A stretch of DNA of 64,000 nt from the NCBI RefSeq assembly GCF_016919385.1, contig NZ_CP070351.1:3224001-3288000 (forward strand). Direction: 5' to 3'. The notes under the pieces are model-generated. The model made no database searches and was not told the DNA's origin. It saw nothing but the letters and a program-made list of their open reading frames with translations. The number at the start of each line of letters is the position of its first letter. Positions within the stretch are counted from its first letter, which is position 1. The stretch is from Gordonia sp. PDNC005. GTDB taxonomy: Bacteria; Actinomycetota; Actinomycetes; Mycobacteriales; Mycobacteriaceae. Position numbers and translations under genes: made by a program. Positions 26,936 through 35,837 of this stretch are shown in pieces.

Positions 26936-28188
26936 CCTTCACCTCCGAACGGAACGAGCAGCTTGGTCAACGGATCGCGCGCGGCGGCACGCGACTCGGC
27001 GTCGCGCTCCACCACACCCTGGCGGGCTCGGGCCCGCACGTCGGCATTCTGGTAGGTGATCTGGTCGGGCCGCGCAGTCCGGCCGATCACCGGGTTCGCC
27101 ATGAACGGCGGGTAGTTGACGACGATGTCCTTCATGATCGGCGCCAGTAGGTCGACACATTGCTCGACGTCGACCTTCGTGTCGCCTGGACGCGCCGTCG
27201 ACTGGAACGTGCCGCAGAGCAGCGAGATGAGGTTGTTGCCCATGCCGAGGCCGAACACACCGTCTAGCGAGCCGGTCAGCGGGTTGTAGATGTTGAAGAA
27301 GTTCGACAACTGCGTGGGCGCCGAGTGTAAGAGGCCGCGCAACTGCTCGTCCTTCTTCTTCAGCGTGCCGGTGAGCTGCGCTAGCTTGTCGACTGTGGAG
27401 ACCACGGTTGAACTGTTCTCCCCGAGGAACCCCTCGAGATCGCTGATCGCGCCGTTCAAGTTGGTCATCGCGTCGCCGAGCTCGGTGCTGCTGCCCGCGA
27501 GTACTGAGCTGACCGATGCCATGCGACCGTTGAACTGGACCAGCTGCTCGTGGCTCGTCGACAGCTGCTCGGTGAGCTTCTGCAGGCTCTTGACGGCACC
27601 GAACACGTCGTCTCGGTTGTCCGAGAGAGTGCCCACGACGGTGGACATCTGACGGATCGACTCGGCGATCGCCTCACCGTTGCCCGACAGGTTCATGTCG
27701 AACACGTCGACGGCGCGCGATGCGGGTCCGCGGTCGGCGCCCTTCGGCCCGAGCGCGGTACTCAACTCGGACAGCTGCTTCTTGACGTCGTCCCACTCCA
27801 TCGGGACGGCTGTCCGTTCCATCGGGATGTCCGCGTCGCCGTCGAGTTCCGGGCCCTTCGTGTAGCCCGGGGTCAGCTGGACGAATCGTCCGGACACCAG
27901 CGACTGTGCGACGACCACGGCGCGAACGTCGGCGGGGATGGGTGTGCTGCGATCGATCCGCATGGTCACCTTGACGTCGCCCGAGCGGGGTTCGATAGAG
28001 GTGACCTTGCCGATCGGCACACCGATGACGCGAACCGAGTCACCCTCGAAGAGGCTGGCTGCGGTCGCGAAGTACGCGGTGATCGTGCGGGTCGTGGCGC
28101 GCTGGACGCCGAACCACACACCGGCGGCGACGAGAGCGAGAACGACGACTGCTGCGACGGTCGCCCATACACGGCGAGAGATCCGCAT
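26932..28188 (-). CDS. mce4D: Mce4D substrate-binding protein
   Basis: 418-residue Mce protein. Membrane anchor at about 8-28, Mce domain at about 35-115 (TAYFATAASLFEGDSVRVIG), then the helical region with repeated hydrophobic heptads. One base separates it from mce4C. Part of the heteromeric sterol-transport tunnel. Confidence 0.93.
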   Translation of the reverse strand: MRISRRVWATVAAVVVLALVAAGVWFGVQRATTRTITAYFATAASLFEGDSVRVIGVPIGKVTSIEPRSGDVKVTMRIDRSTPIPADVRAVVVAQSLVSGRFVQLTPGYTKGPELDGDADIPMERTAVPMEWDDVKKQLSELSTALGPKGADRGPASRAVDVFDMNLSGNGEAIAESIRQMSTVVGTLSDNRDDVFGAVKSLQKLTEQLSTSHEQLVQFNGRMASVSSVLAGSSTELGDAMTNLNGAISDLEGFLGENSSTVVSTVDKLAQLTGTLKKKDEQLRGLLHSAPTQLSNFFNIYNPLTGSLDGVFGLGMGNNLISLLCGTFQSTARPGDTKVDVEQCVDLLAPIMKDIVVNYPPFMANPVIGRTARPDQITYQNADVRARARQGVVERDAESRAAARDPLTKLLVPFGGEG

Positions 28189-28189
28189 G

Positions 28190-29356
28190 TCAGTTGCCTC
28201 CGTTCTGCGGTGTCGGATAGGTGCGCTTGGGCGTCGGGCGGCTCACGTCCGGAGCACCGGCGTTCGGTCCCTGGTTCCAGTTCTTCGGGAACAGCGGGTT
28301 TCCGGAGAAGTCGTAGAAGTACTTCCACGCCTCGGGGTACTTGCGCTGCAGCACCTTCTGGAACGCGCCGAAGTAGTCGCCGAACGTGGCGACGCCGACG
28401 AGCGAGCTGAAGTACGGGCCGGAGCTCACGGCCTCGCCGAGGATGTTCGCGTACGGACCCAGGTTGTCGATGGCCTTGCTGAAGTTGTCCTCGTTGTCGT
28501 TGAGGATGTCCATGACCCTGTTGAACTTGTCCAGCACCGGGCGGAGCTGCTCGCCGTTGTCGTCGATGAATCCGCTCACCTGCGCCGTGAGGTCACGGGT
28601 CCCGGAGATCACCTGGCGCACTGCGGCGCGACGCATCTCGAGCTCGCCGAGCAGAGCGTTCGCGTCGATGAGCATCGTCCGGATCTGCTCGCTGCGTTTG
28701 CCGACGACGTCACTGACGCCCTTGGCGCGCTCCAGCAGATCGTTGAGTGCGTTGTCGCGGTCGGCGATCGCCTTCGACACACGGCCGACACCCTCAACGG
28801 CGCCGCGAACGTTCGCAGGCGTCTTGGAGAACGTGTCGGTCATCGTCTCGAGTGCCTTGTTGAGCTGGTCGGTGTCGGTCTCGCCCAGCGTCGTGGTCGC
28901 CTGATCGAGCGCGTCGGTCAGCGAGTACGGCGACGCCGTCGACTCGACGGGAATCGACTGCCCCGGCTTGATCCGGCCGTCGCCGATCGGGGTGAGCGTC
29001 AGATTTCGGCGGCCGAGGACGGTCTCGGTCTTGATCGCCGCACGAGTCCGGTCACCAAGAGCCACCGTGTCGTCGATGCGGAACCCGACCTTGGCTTGCA
29101 GACCGCCGTCGTTCTCCGCGATGGAGATGTTCTCGACGGTGCCGACCTTGACGCCGGCGACCATCACGACGTCCCCCGCGACGAGGCCGCCCGCGTCGTC
29201 GAAGTAGGCGTCGTAGGTGCTGACCTGCGTGAAGAACGGCAGGCGGTCCATGTTGAGCGCGCTGATGACGAGCATCGCAGTCAGGAGGAAGCCGATGACA
29301 CCGACGGATGCCTTCGACCGCTTGGTCTTACGGTCCGGCGTCTGTTCACCACTCAC
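28190..29356 (-). CDS. mce4C: Mce4C substrate-binding protein
   Basis: 388-residue Mce protein from the GTG at 29356, which overlaps the mce4B stop by 4 nt (GTGA). Short basic N-terminus, membrane anchor at about 19-36, Mce domain at about 44-125 (YDAYFDDAGGLVAGDVVMVAG), then the helical domain. The frame is open to 29479, but that extension lies inside mce4B and is not family-like. Confidence 0.93.
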   Translation of the reverse strand: MSGEQTPDRKTKRSKASVGVIGFLLTAMLVISALNMDRLPFFTQVSTYDAYFDDAGGLVAGDVVMVAGVKVGTVENISIAENDGGLQAKVGFRIDDTVALGDRTRAAIKTETVLGRRNLTLTPIGDGRIKPGQSIPVESTASPYSLTDALDQATTTLGETDTDQLNKALETMTDTFSKTPANVRGAVEGVGRVSKAIADRDNALNDLLERAKGVSDVVGKRSEQIRTMLIDANALLGELEMRRAAVRQVISGTRDLTAQVSGFIDDNGEQLRPVLDKFNRVMDILNDNEDNFSKAIDNLGPYANILGEAVSSGPYFSSLVGVATFGDYFGAFQKVLQRKYPEAWKYFYDFSGNPLFPKNWNQGPNAGAPDVSRPTPKRTYPTPQNGGN

Positions 29357-30408
29357 GTCGCGCACCTCCCGCCTGCGGTCGTCTTGTCGCCCATCACGTC
29401 GATAGCCGTGAAGTAGTACTGCGTGTTGCCCGGCCCGGGGAGGAGCAGGCGGATGCGGCAGAAGTAGATCTGCAACCACGAGCCGTAACTGCCCAGGTTG
29501 GAGAGGGTCTTGAAGTCACCCGGGAGCCGTCCGAGCAGGTCCCGGATGAACGGCTCGGCTTTGAGCGCTTCCTCGGACGTCTTGCCGAGTCCGGTGAGCG
29601 CCTTCTTCATGTCCGGGCGGACGGTGCTCATCAGGTCGGCGAGTCCGGTGGTCGCCTTCGCACTCTCGCTGATGGCGCGTCCGATGACTTCCTTGTCGCC
29701 CGCGAGGCCGCTGATCAGCTGCTGGAGCCGGTCGACGCTCTGGTCGAGTCCCTTGTGATCGGCCTGCAGGGTGCCGAGCGTGGTGTTCAGATTGTCGATG
29801 ACCGATCCGATCAGCGCGTCGCGGTCGGCGATCGTGTTGGTGAACTCGGCGGTGTTCGCCAGGAGCTTGTTCAGCGAACCACCCTGCCCCTGGAACACGG
29901 CGATCAATGCCGACGAGAGCTGGTTGACCTCGTCACCGCTCATGGTGCGGAACAACGGCTTGAAGCCACCGAGGAGCTTGTCGAGGTCGAGTGCGGGTTC
30001 GGTCTGCGAGATCGGGATCTCGTCTCCCGGCGACAGTGTGTCGCTCAGCGACCCGTTGCCCGGCTGCAGTTCGAGGTACCGATCGCCGGTGAGGTTTTGG
30101 TACCGGATGAGCGCAACCGCGGTCTTCGGCAGACGGTAGTCGTCGTTGACGTTGAACTCGATCCGCGCCTGGTTGTCGCGCGTCAGCTCGATCTTGTCGA
30201 CGGTTCCGACGTCGACGCCTGCGATCTGGACGACAGATCCCGACTTCATCGCCGATGCACTGGTGAACATCGCCGAGTACGACTCGGAACTGCCGCCCTG
30301 GTAGCGGCTGAACACCAGGACCAGCCCGGTGAGGACCAGCAGCATGGCGACAGCGAATGTCGTGAGCTTGATGACGGTGGCGCGGAAGGCGCGTGCGCGA
30401 CTATCCAC
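29353..30408 (-). CDS. mce4B: Mce4B substrate-binding protein
   Basis: 351-residue Mce protein. Membrane anchor at about 12-33, Mce domain at about 42-120 (YSAMFTSASAMKSGSVVQIAG), then a helical domain ending with the conserved B-subunit tail (GSYGSWLQIYFCRIRL). It overlaps mce4A by 8 bp. Confidence 0.93.
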   Translation of the reverse strand: MDSRARAFRATVIKLTTFAVAMLLVLTGLVLVFSRYQGGSSESYSAMFTSASAMKSGSVVQIAGVDVGTVDKIELTRDNQARIEFNVNDDYRLPKTAVALIRYQNLTGDRYLELQPGNGSLSDTLSPGDEIPISQTEPALDLDKLLGGFKPLFRTMSGDEVNQLSSALIAVFQGQGGSLNKLLANTAEFTNTIADRDALIGSVIDNLNTTLGTLQADHKGLDQSVDRLQQLISGLAGDKEVIGRAISESAKATTGLADLMSTVRPDMKKALTGLGKTSEEALKAEPFIRDLLGRLPGDFKTLSNLGSYGSWLQIYFCRIRLLLPGPGNTQYYFTAIDVMGDKTTAGGRCAT

Positions 30409-31576
30409 GTGGCGTACCTCCGAACAGCAGATTGAAGAGCTTGCGCGACTCCACCTTCGGGGTGGTACGCGGCTGGTAGGGCTGGTCCGCGTTGTCGATC
30501 ACGTAGAATGGGACCTTCTCCTTGGACTGGATGTCCGACAGACCCGCCTGGCAGGTGGGTGGACCGTCGCCGCGGACCTCGGGGAGGTCCTCGGGGTAGC
30601 GGTAGGGGTCCTGGCCGGGGATGAGACCCGCGTCGAGTAGGAGCATGCCGTTGCGGTCGCCGAGGAGCGGTCCGGCGATGTCGACCGCGTCGCTCGCGCC
30701 GGTGATGAAGCATCGCAGGCCGGGCGCCTGGTACCCGAGAAGGGCAGAGACCGGGCTGAGGTTGCTCAGCGTCGAGATCAAGTCCTTCTTGCTCTTGGAG
30801 AGCACACCGTTTCCGCTGCGCGCCATGCCGGTGACGTTGATCAGCAGGCTGTCGAGGTTCGAGGCGTTGTCGACGAGGGTGTTGCCGAGCACCGTCGCGT
30901 TGTCGACGGTCCGCATCAGATCCGGCATCGCGTCGGCGAGCACATTCGTCGCAGAGCCCGCCTCGGAGAACAGACGTCGCAGTTCCGGAAGGTGCTTGTT
31001 CGTCTTACCGAGGACGTCGTTCAGTTGGACGAGAGCGGTGCCGATCTTGTCCCCGCGCCCGGACAGCGCATCGTTCACGGCGCCGAGGACCACGTTCAGG
31101 CGATCGGGTTGCACCTGGGCCAGCACGTTGACGAGCTGCTGGTATACCGTGTTGAGTTCAACCACGACGTGTTCGGTGTTGATCACCGAGCCCTTGCTCA
31201 GGGTGCCCTTCGGCCCTTCCTCAGGGATGACGAAGTTGACGGCTTTGGCACCGAACACCGTGTTCGACTTGATGTCGGCGCGCACGTTTGCGGGAATCTT
31301 CGACAGTTGATCGGTGTCCATGTCGAGGACCAGGCGCGCGGTGTCGCCGTTGTTCTCGACGCTGGCGACGCGTCCGACTGTGACTCCTCGCAGCTTGACC
31401 TTCGCATCGGGGTTCATGACCAGACCGGCCCGCGGCGCGTTCAGCGTGACGGTGGTGGTGCTGTCGAACCAGCCGAGGAACTGCCCGGATGCGAGGGCGA
31501 CGATCGCGACGAGCCCGCCGACCATGATGGTGGCGGCGAGCTTGCGCACGCCGTTGCCACGAGTCTGCTTAGCCAT
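30401..31576 (-). CDS. mce4A: Mce4A substrate-binding protein
   Basis: 391-residue first Mce protein of the operon. Membrane anchor at about 13-35, Mce domain at about 40-120 (VTLNAPRAGLVMNPDAKVKL), then a long helical domain with a FITGASDAVDIAGPLL region typical of the A subunits. It begins 3 bp after yrbE4B. M. tuberculosis Mce4 is a cholesterol importer. Confidence 0.94.
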   Translation of the reverse strand: MAKQTRGNGVRKLAATIMVGGLVAIVALASGQFLGWFDSTTTVTLNAPRAGLVMNPDAKVKLRGVTVGRVASVENNGDTARLVLDMDTDQLSKIPANVRADIKSNTVFGAKAVNFVIPEEGPKGTLSKGSVINTEHVVVELNTVYQQLVNVLAQVQPDRLNVVLGAVNDALSGRGDKIGTALVQLNDVLGKTNKHLPELRRLFSEAGSATNVLADAMPDLMRTVDNATVLGNTLVDNASNLDSLLINVTGMARSGNGVLSKSKKDLISTLSNLSPVSALLGYQAPGLRCFITGASDAVDIAGPLLGDRNGMLLLDAGLIPGQDPYRYPEDLPEVRGDGPPTCQAGLSDIQSKEKVPFYVIDNADQPYQPRTTPKVESRKLFNLLFGGTPRG

Positions 31577-31579
31577 GTC

Positions 31580-32431
31580 TCACCCGGCCAGGTTGAAGTT
31601 GCCGTCGGCGCCGTAGATGGCGAGCGACGTGAGAAGGGTGATGACGACGACCACGACCAGCGACGCACGAACCGCGTTGCCGACGGCCACACCGACGCCG
31701 ACGGGGCCGCCCGAGGCGTTGAAGCCGTAGTAGGTGTGGATGAGCATCACGGCGACGGCCATGCAGATCGCCTGGACAAACGACCACAGGATGTCCGACG
31801 GGATGAGGAATGTCGAGAAGTAGTGGTCGTAGACGCCGGACGACTGCCCGTACAGAACGACTGTGGCGAATCGACTGGCGATGAACGACGCGAGTGCAGC
31901 CAATGAGTACAGCGGGATGATCGCCACCAGGCCTGCGATGATGCGCGTGCTGACCAGATATGGGATCGATGAGATGGCCATGACCTCGAGGGCGTCGATC
32001 TCCTCGCTCACGCGCATGGCGCCGAGCTGCGCCGTCGCGCCTGCGCCGATGGTCGCCGCCAACGCGATGCCCGCGATCACGGGGACGGCGATGCGCACGT
32101 TGATGAATGCAGAGAAGAAGCCGGTGAGGGCCTCGACGCCGATGTTGGCGAGGGAGCTGTAGCCCTGGACTGCGATGGTGCCGCCGGTGAACAGCGTCAA
32201 GAAGCCCACGACGACAACCGTGCCGCCGATCATCGCGAGGGCGCCGGTGCCCATGGAGATCTCTGCGATCAGACGCAGCGTCTCCTTCTTGTACAGGCGG
32301 AGTGCACGCGGGATCGACGCGATCGAGTCCCAGTAGAAGAGCGCCTGGTCGCCGATCTTGTTCCAGTCATCACCCGCACGCTTGAGCGCGACGCGGGCGG
32401 TGAGGAGTCGTGTTGTACCTGGAAGAACCAT
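31580..32431 (-). CDS. yrbE4B: YrbE4B permease
   Basis: 283-residue integral membrane MlaE-family permease that, with YrbE4A, forms the membrane core of the Mce4 ABC importer. The conserved loop GATAQLGAMRVSEEIDALEVM, the coupling region to the ATPase, is present. The ATPase (MceG/Mkl) is encoded elsewhere, as in other Mycobacteriales. One base separates it from yrbE4A. Confidence 0.95.
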   Translation of the reverse strand: MVLPGTTRLLTARVALKRAGDDWNKIGDQALFYWDSIASIPRALRLYKKETLRLIAEISMGTGALAMIGGTVVVVGFLTLFTGGTIAVQGYSSLANIGVEALTGFFSAFINVRIAVPVIAGIALAATIGAGATAQLGAMRVSEEIDALEVMAISSIPYLVSTRIIAGLVAIIPLYSLAALASFIASRFATVVLYGQSSGVYDHYFSTFLIPSDILWSFVQAICMAVAVMLIHTYYGFNASGGPVGVGVAVGNAVRASLVVVVVITLLTSLAIYGADGNFNLAG

Positions 32432-32432
32432 G

Positions 32433-33197
32433 TCAGCCCATCGTCGCTTTCAGTCCGACCGCAGTCACGACGACGTTCACCACGAACAGCGCCATGAAGG
32501 AGTAGACGACGGTCTCGTTCACGGCGTCGCCGACGCCTTTTGCGCCGCCCTTCACGTTGAGTCCGCGGTAGCAGCCGACGAGCCCTGCGAACAGCCCGAA
32601 CAACGCTGCCTTGATCATCGAGATGACGAGCTCACCGAGGCCGGTCAGCAGGGTGAGGTTGGCGATGAAGGCGCCTGGGTTCACGTCCTGCAAATACACG
32701 GAGAAGACGAATCCACCCGCGATGCCGATCGTGCAGACGAGGCTGTTCAACAGGAGAGCCACTCCGGTGGACGCGATGACGCGCGGGACGACGAGCCGGT
32801 GGATCGGGTTGATACCGAGAACCCGAAGCGCGTCGATCTCTTCACGAATCGTTCGGGCGCCCAGGTCCGCGCAGATCGCGGTGGCGCCTGCGCCTGCAAC
32901 GATGAGCACGGTCACGATCGGCCCGATCTGCGTGATCGTGCCGAGGGCCGCGCCTGCACCGGAGAGGTCCTGCGCACCGATCTCTCGGAGCAGGATGTTC
33001 AATGTGAAACTGACAAGAACGGTGAACGGAATTGCGACGAGCAACGTCGGGACGAGGGAGACGCGGGCGATGGCCCACGACTGCTCTACCGTTTCGCGCC
33101 ACTGAAAGGGACGACGGAACAGCTCCCGGGCTGATTCGACACCCAGTGCGACGAAGTCCCCCACACCGTTCATCGGGGCAGCAAGCTTGGTGAGCAA
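32433..33197 (-). CDS. yrbE4A: YrbE4A permease
   Basis: MlaE-family permease, 254 residues from a TTG at 33197, the same length as M. tuberculosis YrbE4A. The TTG follows GGAGGAGGGGAC, a strong ribosome site, and the protein then matches the family from the start. The frame is open to an ATG at 33266, but the 23 extra residues are charged and unlike the family. The loop GARTIREEIDALRVLG is the ATPase coupling region. It starts 96 bp after hsd4A, so a secondary promoter is possible there. Confidence 0.95.
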   Translation of the reverse strand: MLTKLAAPMNGVGDFVALGVESARELFRRPFQWRETVEQSWAIARVSLVPTLLVAIPFTVLVSFTLNILLREIGAQDLSGAGAALGTITQIGPIVTVLIVAGAGATAICADLGARTIREEIDALRVLGINPIHRLVVPRVIASTGVALLLNSLVCTIGIAGGFVFSVYLQDVNPGAFIANLTLLTGLGELVISMIKAALFGLFAGLVGCYRGLNVKGGAKGVGDAVNETVVYSFMALFVVNVVVTAVGLKATMG

Positions 33198-33293
33198 GTC
33201 CCCTCCTCCCACTTGTGCACGCAATCTAACACGCGTACCGGGCACGTCAGTGCCACTAATCGACATAGTTCCTGTTGATGGGTTACTTCGTTT

Positions 33294-34184
33294 TCAGTCG
33301 GTCAAGTCCGACGCCGAGAACGAACCACTACTGGTCGGTAGCGAAAAGTACTCGGACAGTGAACCGGACAACGCGTCTACAGTCCAGTCGTCGCCGTCTG
33401 CCTCGAAGACCTCGCGGATACGTGGTGCGGCCATCAGCGTGACCTTGGGCCCGTAGACGACGAACACCTGTCCGTTGACCGCCGCCGCCGCGGGGCTCGC
33501 GAGATAGCGGACCAGCGTCACGACGTGCTCGGGCGACAGCGGATCGACGGTGCCCTCCGGGGCGTCGCCGAAGACGCCGGCCGTCATCGCGGTGCGTGCA
33601 CGCGGGCAGATCGCGTTCGCCGTGACCCCGTATCGAGACAGCGCGCGGGACGCCGACAGCGTCAACGCGGTGATGCCGGCCTTGGCCGCCGCATAGTTCG
33701 CCTGCCCGGCGGGGCCGAGAAGACCTGCTTCCGACGAGGTGTTGATCAGGCGGCCGTACACGGGCGCACCCGCGGCCTTCGACGCGCCGCGCCAGTACGC
33801 CGCAGCGTTGCGGTTGAGCAGGAAGTGGCCGCGCAGATGCACGTTGACCACAAGGTCCCACTCGTCGTCGCTCATGTTGAAGAGCATGGTGTCGCGGGTG
33901 ATGCCCGCGTTGCTCATGACGATGTCGAGCCCGCCGAGGTCCTCGGTCGCGGTGCGCATGATCTCGCGCGCGGTCGCGGCGTCGGAGATGTCACCCGCCA
34001 CCGGCACGGCCTTTCCGCCCGCCGAGGAGATGACGTCGAAAACGTCGCTGGTCTGCAGGGACCTGTCCAGATCGTTCACGATCACGGTGGCCCCGTCGGC
34101 CGCAAGACCGATCGCCTCCGCGCGCCCCAGACCTGCACCTGCACCGGTGACTACGGCGACTTTGCCTTCAAGCGACTTACCCAC
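33294..34184 (-). CDS. hsd4A: Steroid short-chain dehydrogenase Hsd4A
   Basis: SDR-family NAD(H) enzyme, 296 residues, orthologous by sequence and position to Rv3502c, for which 17-beta-hydroxysteroid and side-chain beta-hydroxyacyl-CoA dehydrogenase activities have been described. The glycine motif is TGAGAGLG (13-20), with SNAG, Ser151 and Tyr164/Lys168 (YAAAK). It is the first gene of the mce4 transcription unit and has its own KstR-type operator about 60 bp upstream. Confidence 0.93.
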   Translation of the reverse strand: MGKSLEGKVAVVTGAGAGLGRAEAIGLAADGATVIVNDLDRSLQTSDVFDVISSAGGKAVPVAGDISDAATAREIMRTATEDLGGLDIVMSNAGITRDTMLFNMSDDEWDLVVNVHLRGHFLLNRNAAAYWRGASKAAGAPVYGRLINTSSEAGLLGPAGQANYAAAKAGITALTLSASRALSRYGVTANAICPRARTAMTAGVFGDAPEGTVDPLSPEHVVTLVRYLASPAAAAVNGQVFVVYGPKVTLMAAPRIREVFEADGDDWTVDALSGSLSEYFSLPTSSGSFSASDLTD

Positions 34185-34243
34185 GGCGGACTCCTACTCT
34201 CCGGCGTCGCCCCGCGACGCTCGGTCTCTGACCCGAACAAGAT

Positions 34244-34257
34244 TAGAACACGTTCTA
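34244..34257. promoter_or_regulatory. KstR-type operator, hsd4A-mce4
   Basis: TAGAACACGTTCTA fits the KstR consensus perfectly. It lies between the fdxD stop (34310) and the hsd4A ATG (34184), so the long hsd4A-mce4 unit can be regulated separately from fdxD. Confidence 0.88.
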
Positions 34258-34309
34258 ACACTTCAGGTCGAGAAGTGAAGAAAGTACAACGCCCCGGACC
34301 AGTCGGGGA

Positions 34310-34498
34310 TCATTCGATCGACAGTGCCGATCGTGGGCACGAGGCGACCACCTGGCGCATCTCCTCGACACGCTCGTCCGGAACCTCGTCGTTGAGAATG
34401 ACCAGGTAGTCGTTGTCGTCGAGCTCGAAGACGTCGGGAGCCATCCCGACGCAGACGGCGTTCGACTCGCACAGATCAAAATCGGCCTTGATTCGCAT
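34310..34498 (-). CDS. fdxD: Single-cluster ferredoxin FdxD
   Basis: 62-residue ferredoxin from the ATG at 34498. Cysteines 10, 16 and 54 are in the pattern C-x5-C ... C-P, with Asn13 at the place where a classical [4Fe-4S] ferredoxin has its extra cysteine, so a [3Fe-4S] cluster is expected; most of the other residues are acidic. Orthologue of Rv3503c. It is KstR-controlled, suggesting it feeds electrons to a sterol-pathway oxygenase such as CYP125 or to an acyl-CoA dehydrogenase, by inference. The frame is open far upstream, but only these residues are ferredoxin-like. Confidence 0.92.
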   Translation of the reverse strand: MRIKADFDLCESNAVCVGMAPDVFELDDNDYLVILNDEVPDERVEEMRQVVASCPRSALSIE

Positions 34499-34552
34499 TG
34501 CATCCTCCTCGCGTCGCGTGCCCGGCGGTTGACGGACTCGGTGATTACACGT

Positions 34553-34566
34553 TAGAACGTGTTTCA
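34553..34566. promoter_or_regulatory. KstR-type operator, fdxD/fadE26
   Basis: TAGAACGTGTTTCA fits TnnAACnnGTTnnA. It lies between the divergent fdxD (ATG 34498) and fadE26 (ATG 34622), 54-55 bp from each. It also overlaps the palindrome ACACGTT-AG-AACGTGT, which may widen the contact. Confidence 0.85.
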
Positions 34567-34621
34567 GAAGTAGCCAAGCACACCGGTGCCACGAGCGCCG
34601 GAAGATCGCAGGAGACACCGC

Positions 34622-35806
34622 ATGCGGATCGCATACACCACTGAGCAGGAGGAGTTGCGCCGCGAACTGCGCGACTACTTCACCGGGCTCATGACCACCG
34701 AGCGCCGCGCCGCCCTGACCGGCGGAGACGGCGAACTCGGCGAAGGCGACGCCTACCGCGACGTGGTCCGCCAGATGGGTCGCGACGGATGGCTCGCACT
34801 GGGCTGGCCGACCGAGTTCGGCGGCGCCAACCGGTCGATGATGGACCAACTGATCTTCACCGACGAGGCCGCCATCGCCGGTGCCCCGGTTCCGTTCTTG
34901 ACGATCAACTCGGTCGCGCCGACGATCATGCACTACGGCACCCCGGAGCAGAAGGACTTCTTCCTTCCGAAGATCGCAGCGGGCGACCTGCACTTCTCCA
35001 TCGGGTACTCCGAGCCCGGAGCGGGCACAGATTTGGCGTCCCTGCGCACAACTGCGGTCCGCGAAGGCGACGAATACGTCATCAACGGCCAGAAGATGTG
35101 GACGAGCCTCATCCCGTACGCCGACTACGTCTGGCTCGCGTGCCGCACCGACCCGGAGGCCTCCAAGCACAAGGGCATCTCGATGCTCATCATGCCGACG
35201 ACCGCGGACGGCTTCTCGTACACGCCGGTCCACACGATGTCGGGTGTCGACACCAGCGCGACCTACTACCAGGACGTCCGCGTACCCACCAGCGCCCTCA
35301 TCGGCGAAGAGGGCGGCGGCTGGTCACTCGTCACCAACCAGCTCAACAACGAACGCGTGGCTCTCTGCAGCGCGGCGCCGATCCAGACCGCGTTCAACGA
35401 GACGCTCGCATTCGCCAGGGAGCAGAGCTACGGCGGCGGACGTCTCATCGACGTCCCGTGGGTCCAGGCCAACCTCGCCCGAGTGCACGCCAAGGTCGAG
35501 TTCCTCAAGCTCGTCAACTGGAAGATCGCGTCGATCGCAGCGTCCGGCGGGTCGCCGTCGCCCGCGGACGCCTCGGCCACCAAGGTGTTCGGCACCGAGT
35601 TCGCCACCGAGGCGTACCGCCTGCTCATGGAGGTCGCCGGGCCAGCGGCGACATTGCGACAGGGCACTCCGGGCGCTCATCTTCAGGGTCGGCTCGAGCG
35701 GTTCGCCCGCACCTCACTGATCCTCACCTTCGGGGGCGGCACCAACGAGATCCAGCGCGACATCATCGGCATGCTCGCACTGAAGCTGCCCCCGGCCCGG
35801 CGCTGA
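34622..35806 (+). CDS. fadE26: Acyl-CoA dehydrogenase FadE26 (ChsE4)
   Basis: 394-residue flavin acyl-CoA dehydrogenase that in M. tuberculosis pairs with FadE27 as a heterotetramer oxidising sterol side-chain CoA esters. FAD/acyl binding is seen in GYSEPGAGTDLAS and MWTSL; the likely catalytic glutamate is Glu244 (NNERVAL). The C-terminus carries GGGTNEIQRDI. The ATG at 34622 follows AGGAG; an upstream ATG at 34586 is rejected. First gene of fadE26-fadE27-fadD17, behind a KstR-type operator. Confidence 0.94.
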   Translation: MRIAYTTEQEELRRELRDYFTGLMTTERRAALTGGDGELGEGDAYRDVVRQMGRDGWLALGWPTEFGGANRSMMDQLIFTDEAAIAGAPVPFLTINSVAPTIMHYGTPEQKDFFLPKIAAGDLHFSIGYSEPGAGTDLASLRTTAVREGDEYVINGQKMWTSLIPYADYVWLACRTDPEASKHKGISMLIMPTTADGFSYTPVHTMSGVDTSATYYQDVRVPTSALIGEEGGGWSLVTNQLNNERVALCSAAPIQTAFNETLAFAREQSYGGGRLIDVPWVQANLARVHAKVEFLKLVNWKIASIAASGGSPSPADASATKVFGTEFATEAYRLLMEVAGPAATLRQGTPGAHLQGRLERFARTSLILTFGGGTNEIQRDIIGMLALKLPPARR

Positions 35807-35837
35807 CCCGAACTTCCTCTCGACCAAGGAGCATTCC

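Noticed and set aside
27938..29416. Plus-strand open frame of 492 codons
   Set aside because: Antisense to mce4D and mce4C, both clear Mce proteins.
33198..33266. Longer yrbE4A start at ATG 33266
   Set aside because: The TTG at 33197 has a strong ribosome site and gives the family length.
34310..35233. A 307-codon version of fdxD
   Set aside because: Only the last 62 residues resemble ferredoxin; the upstream part is antisense to fadE26.
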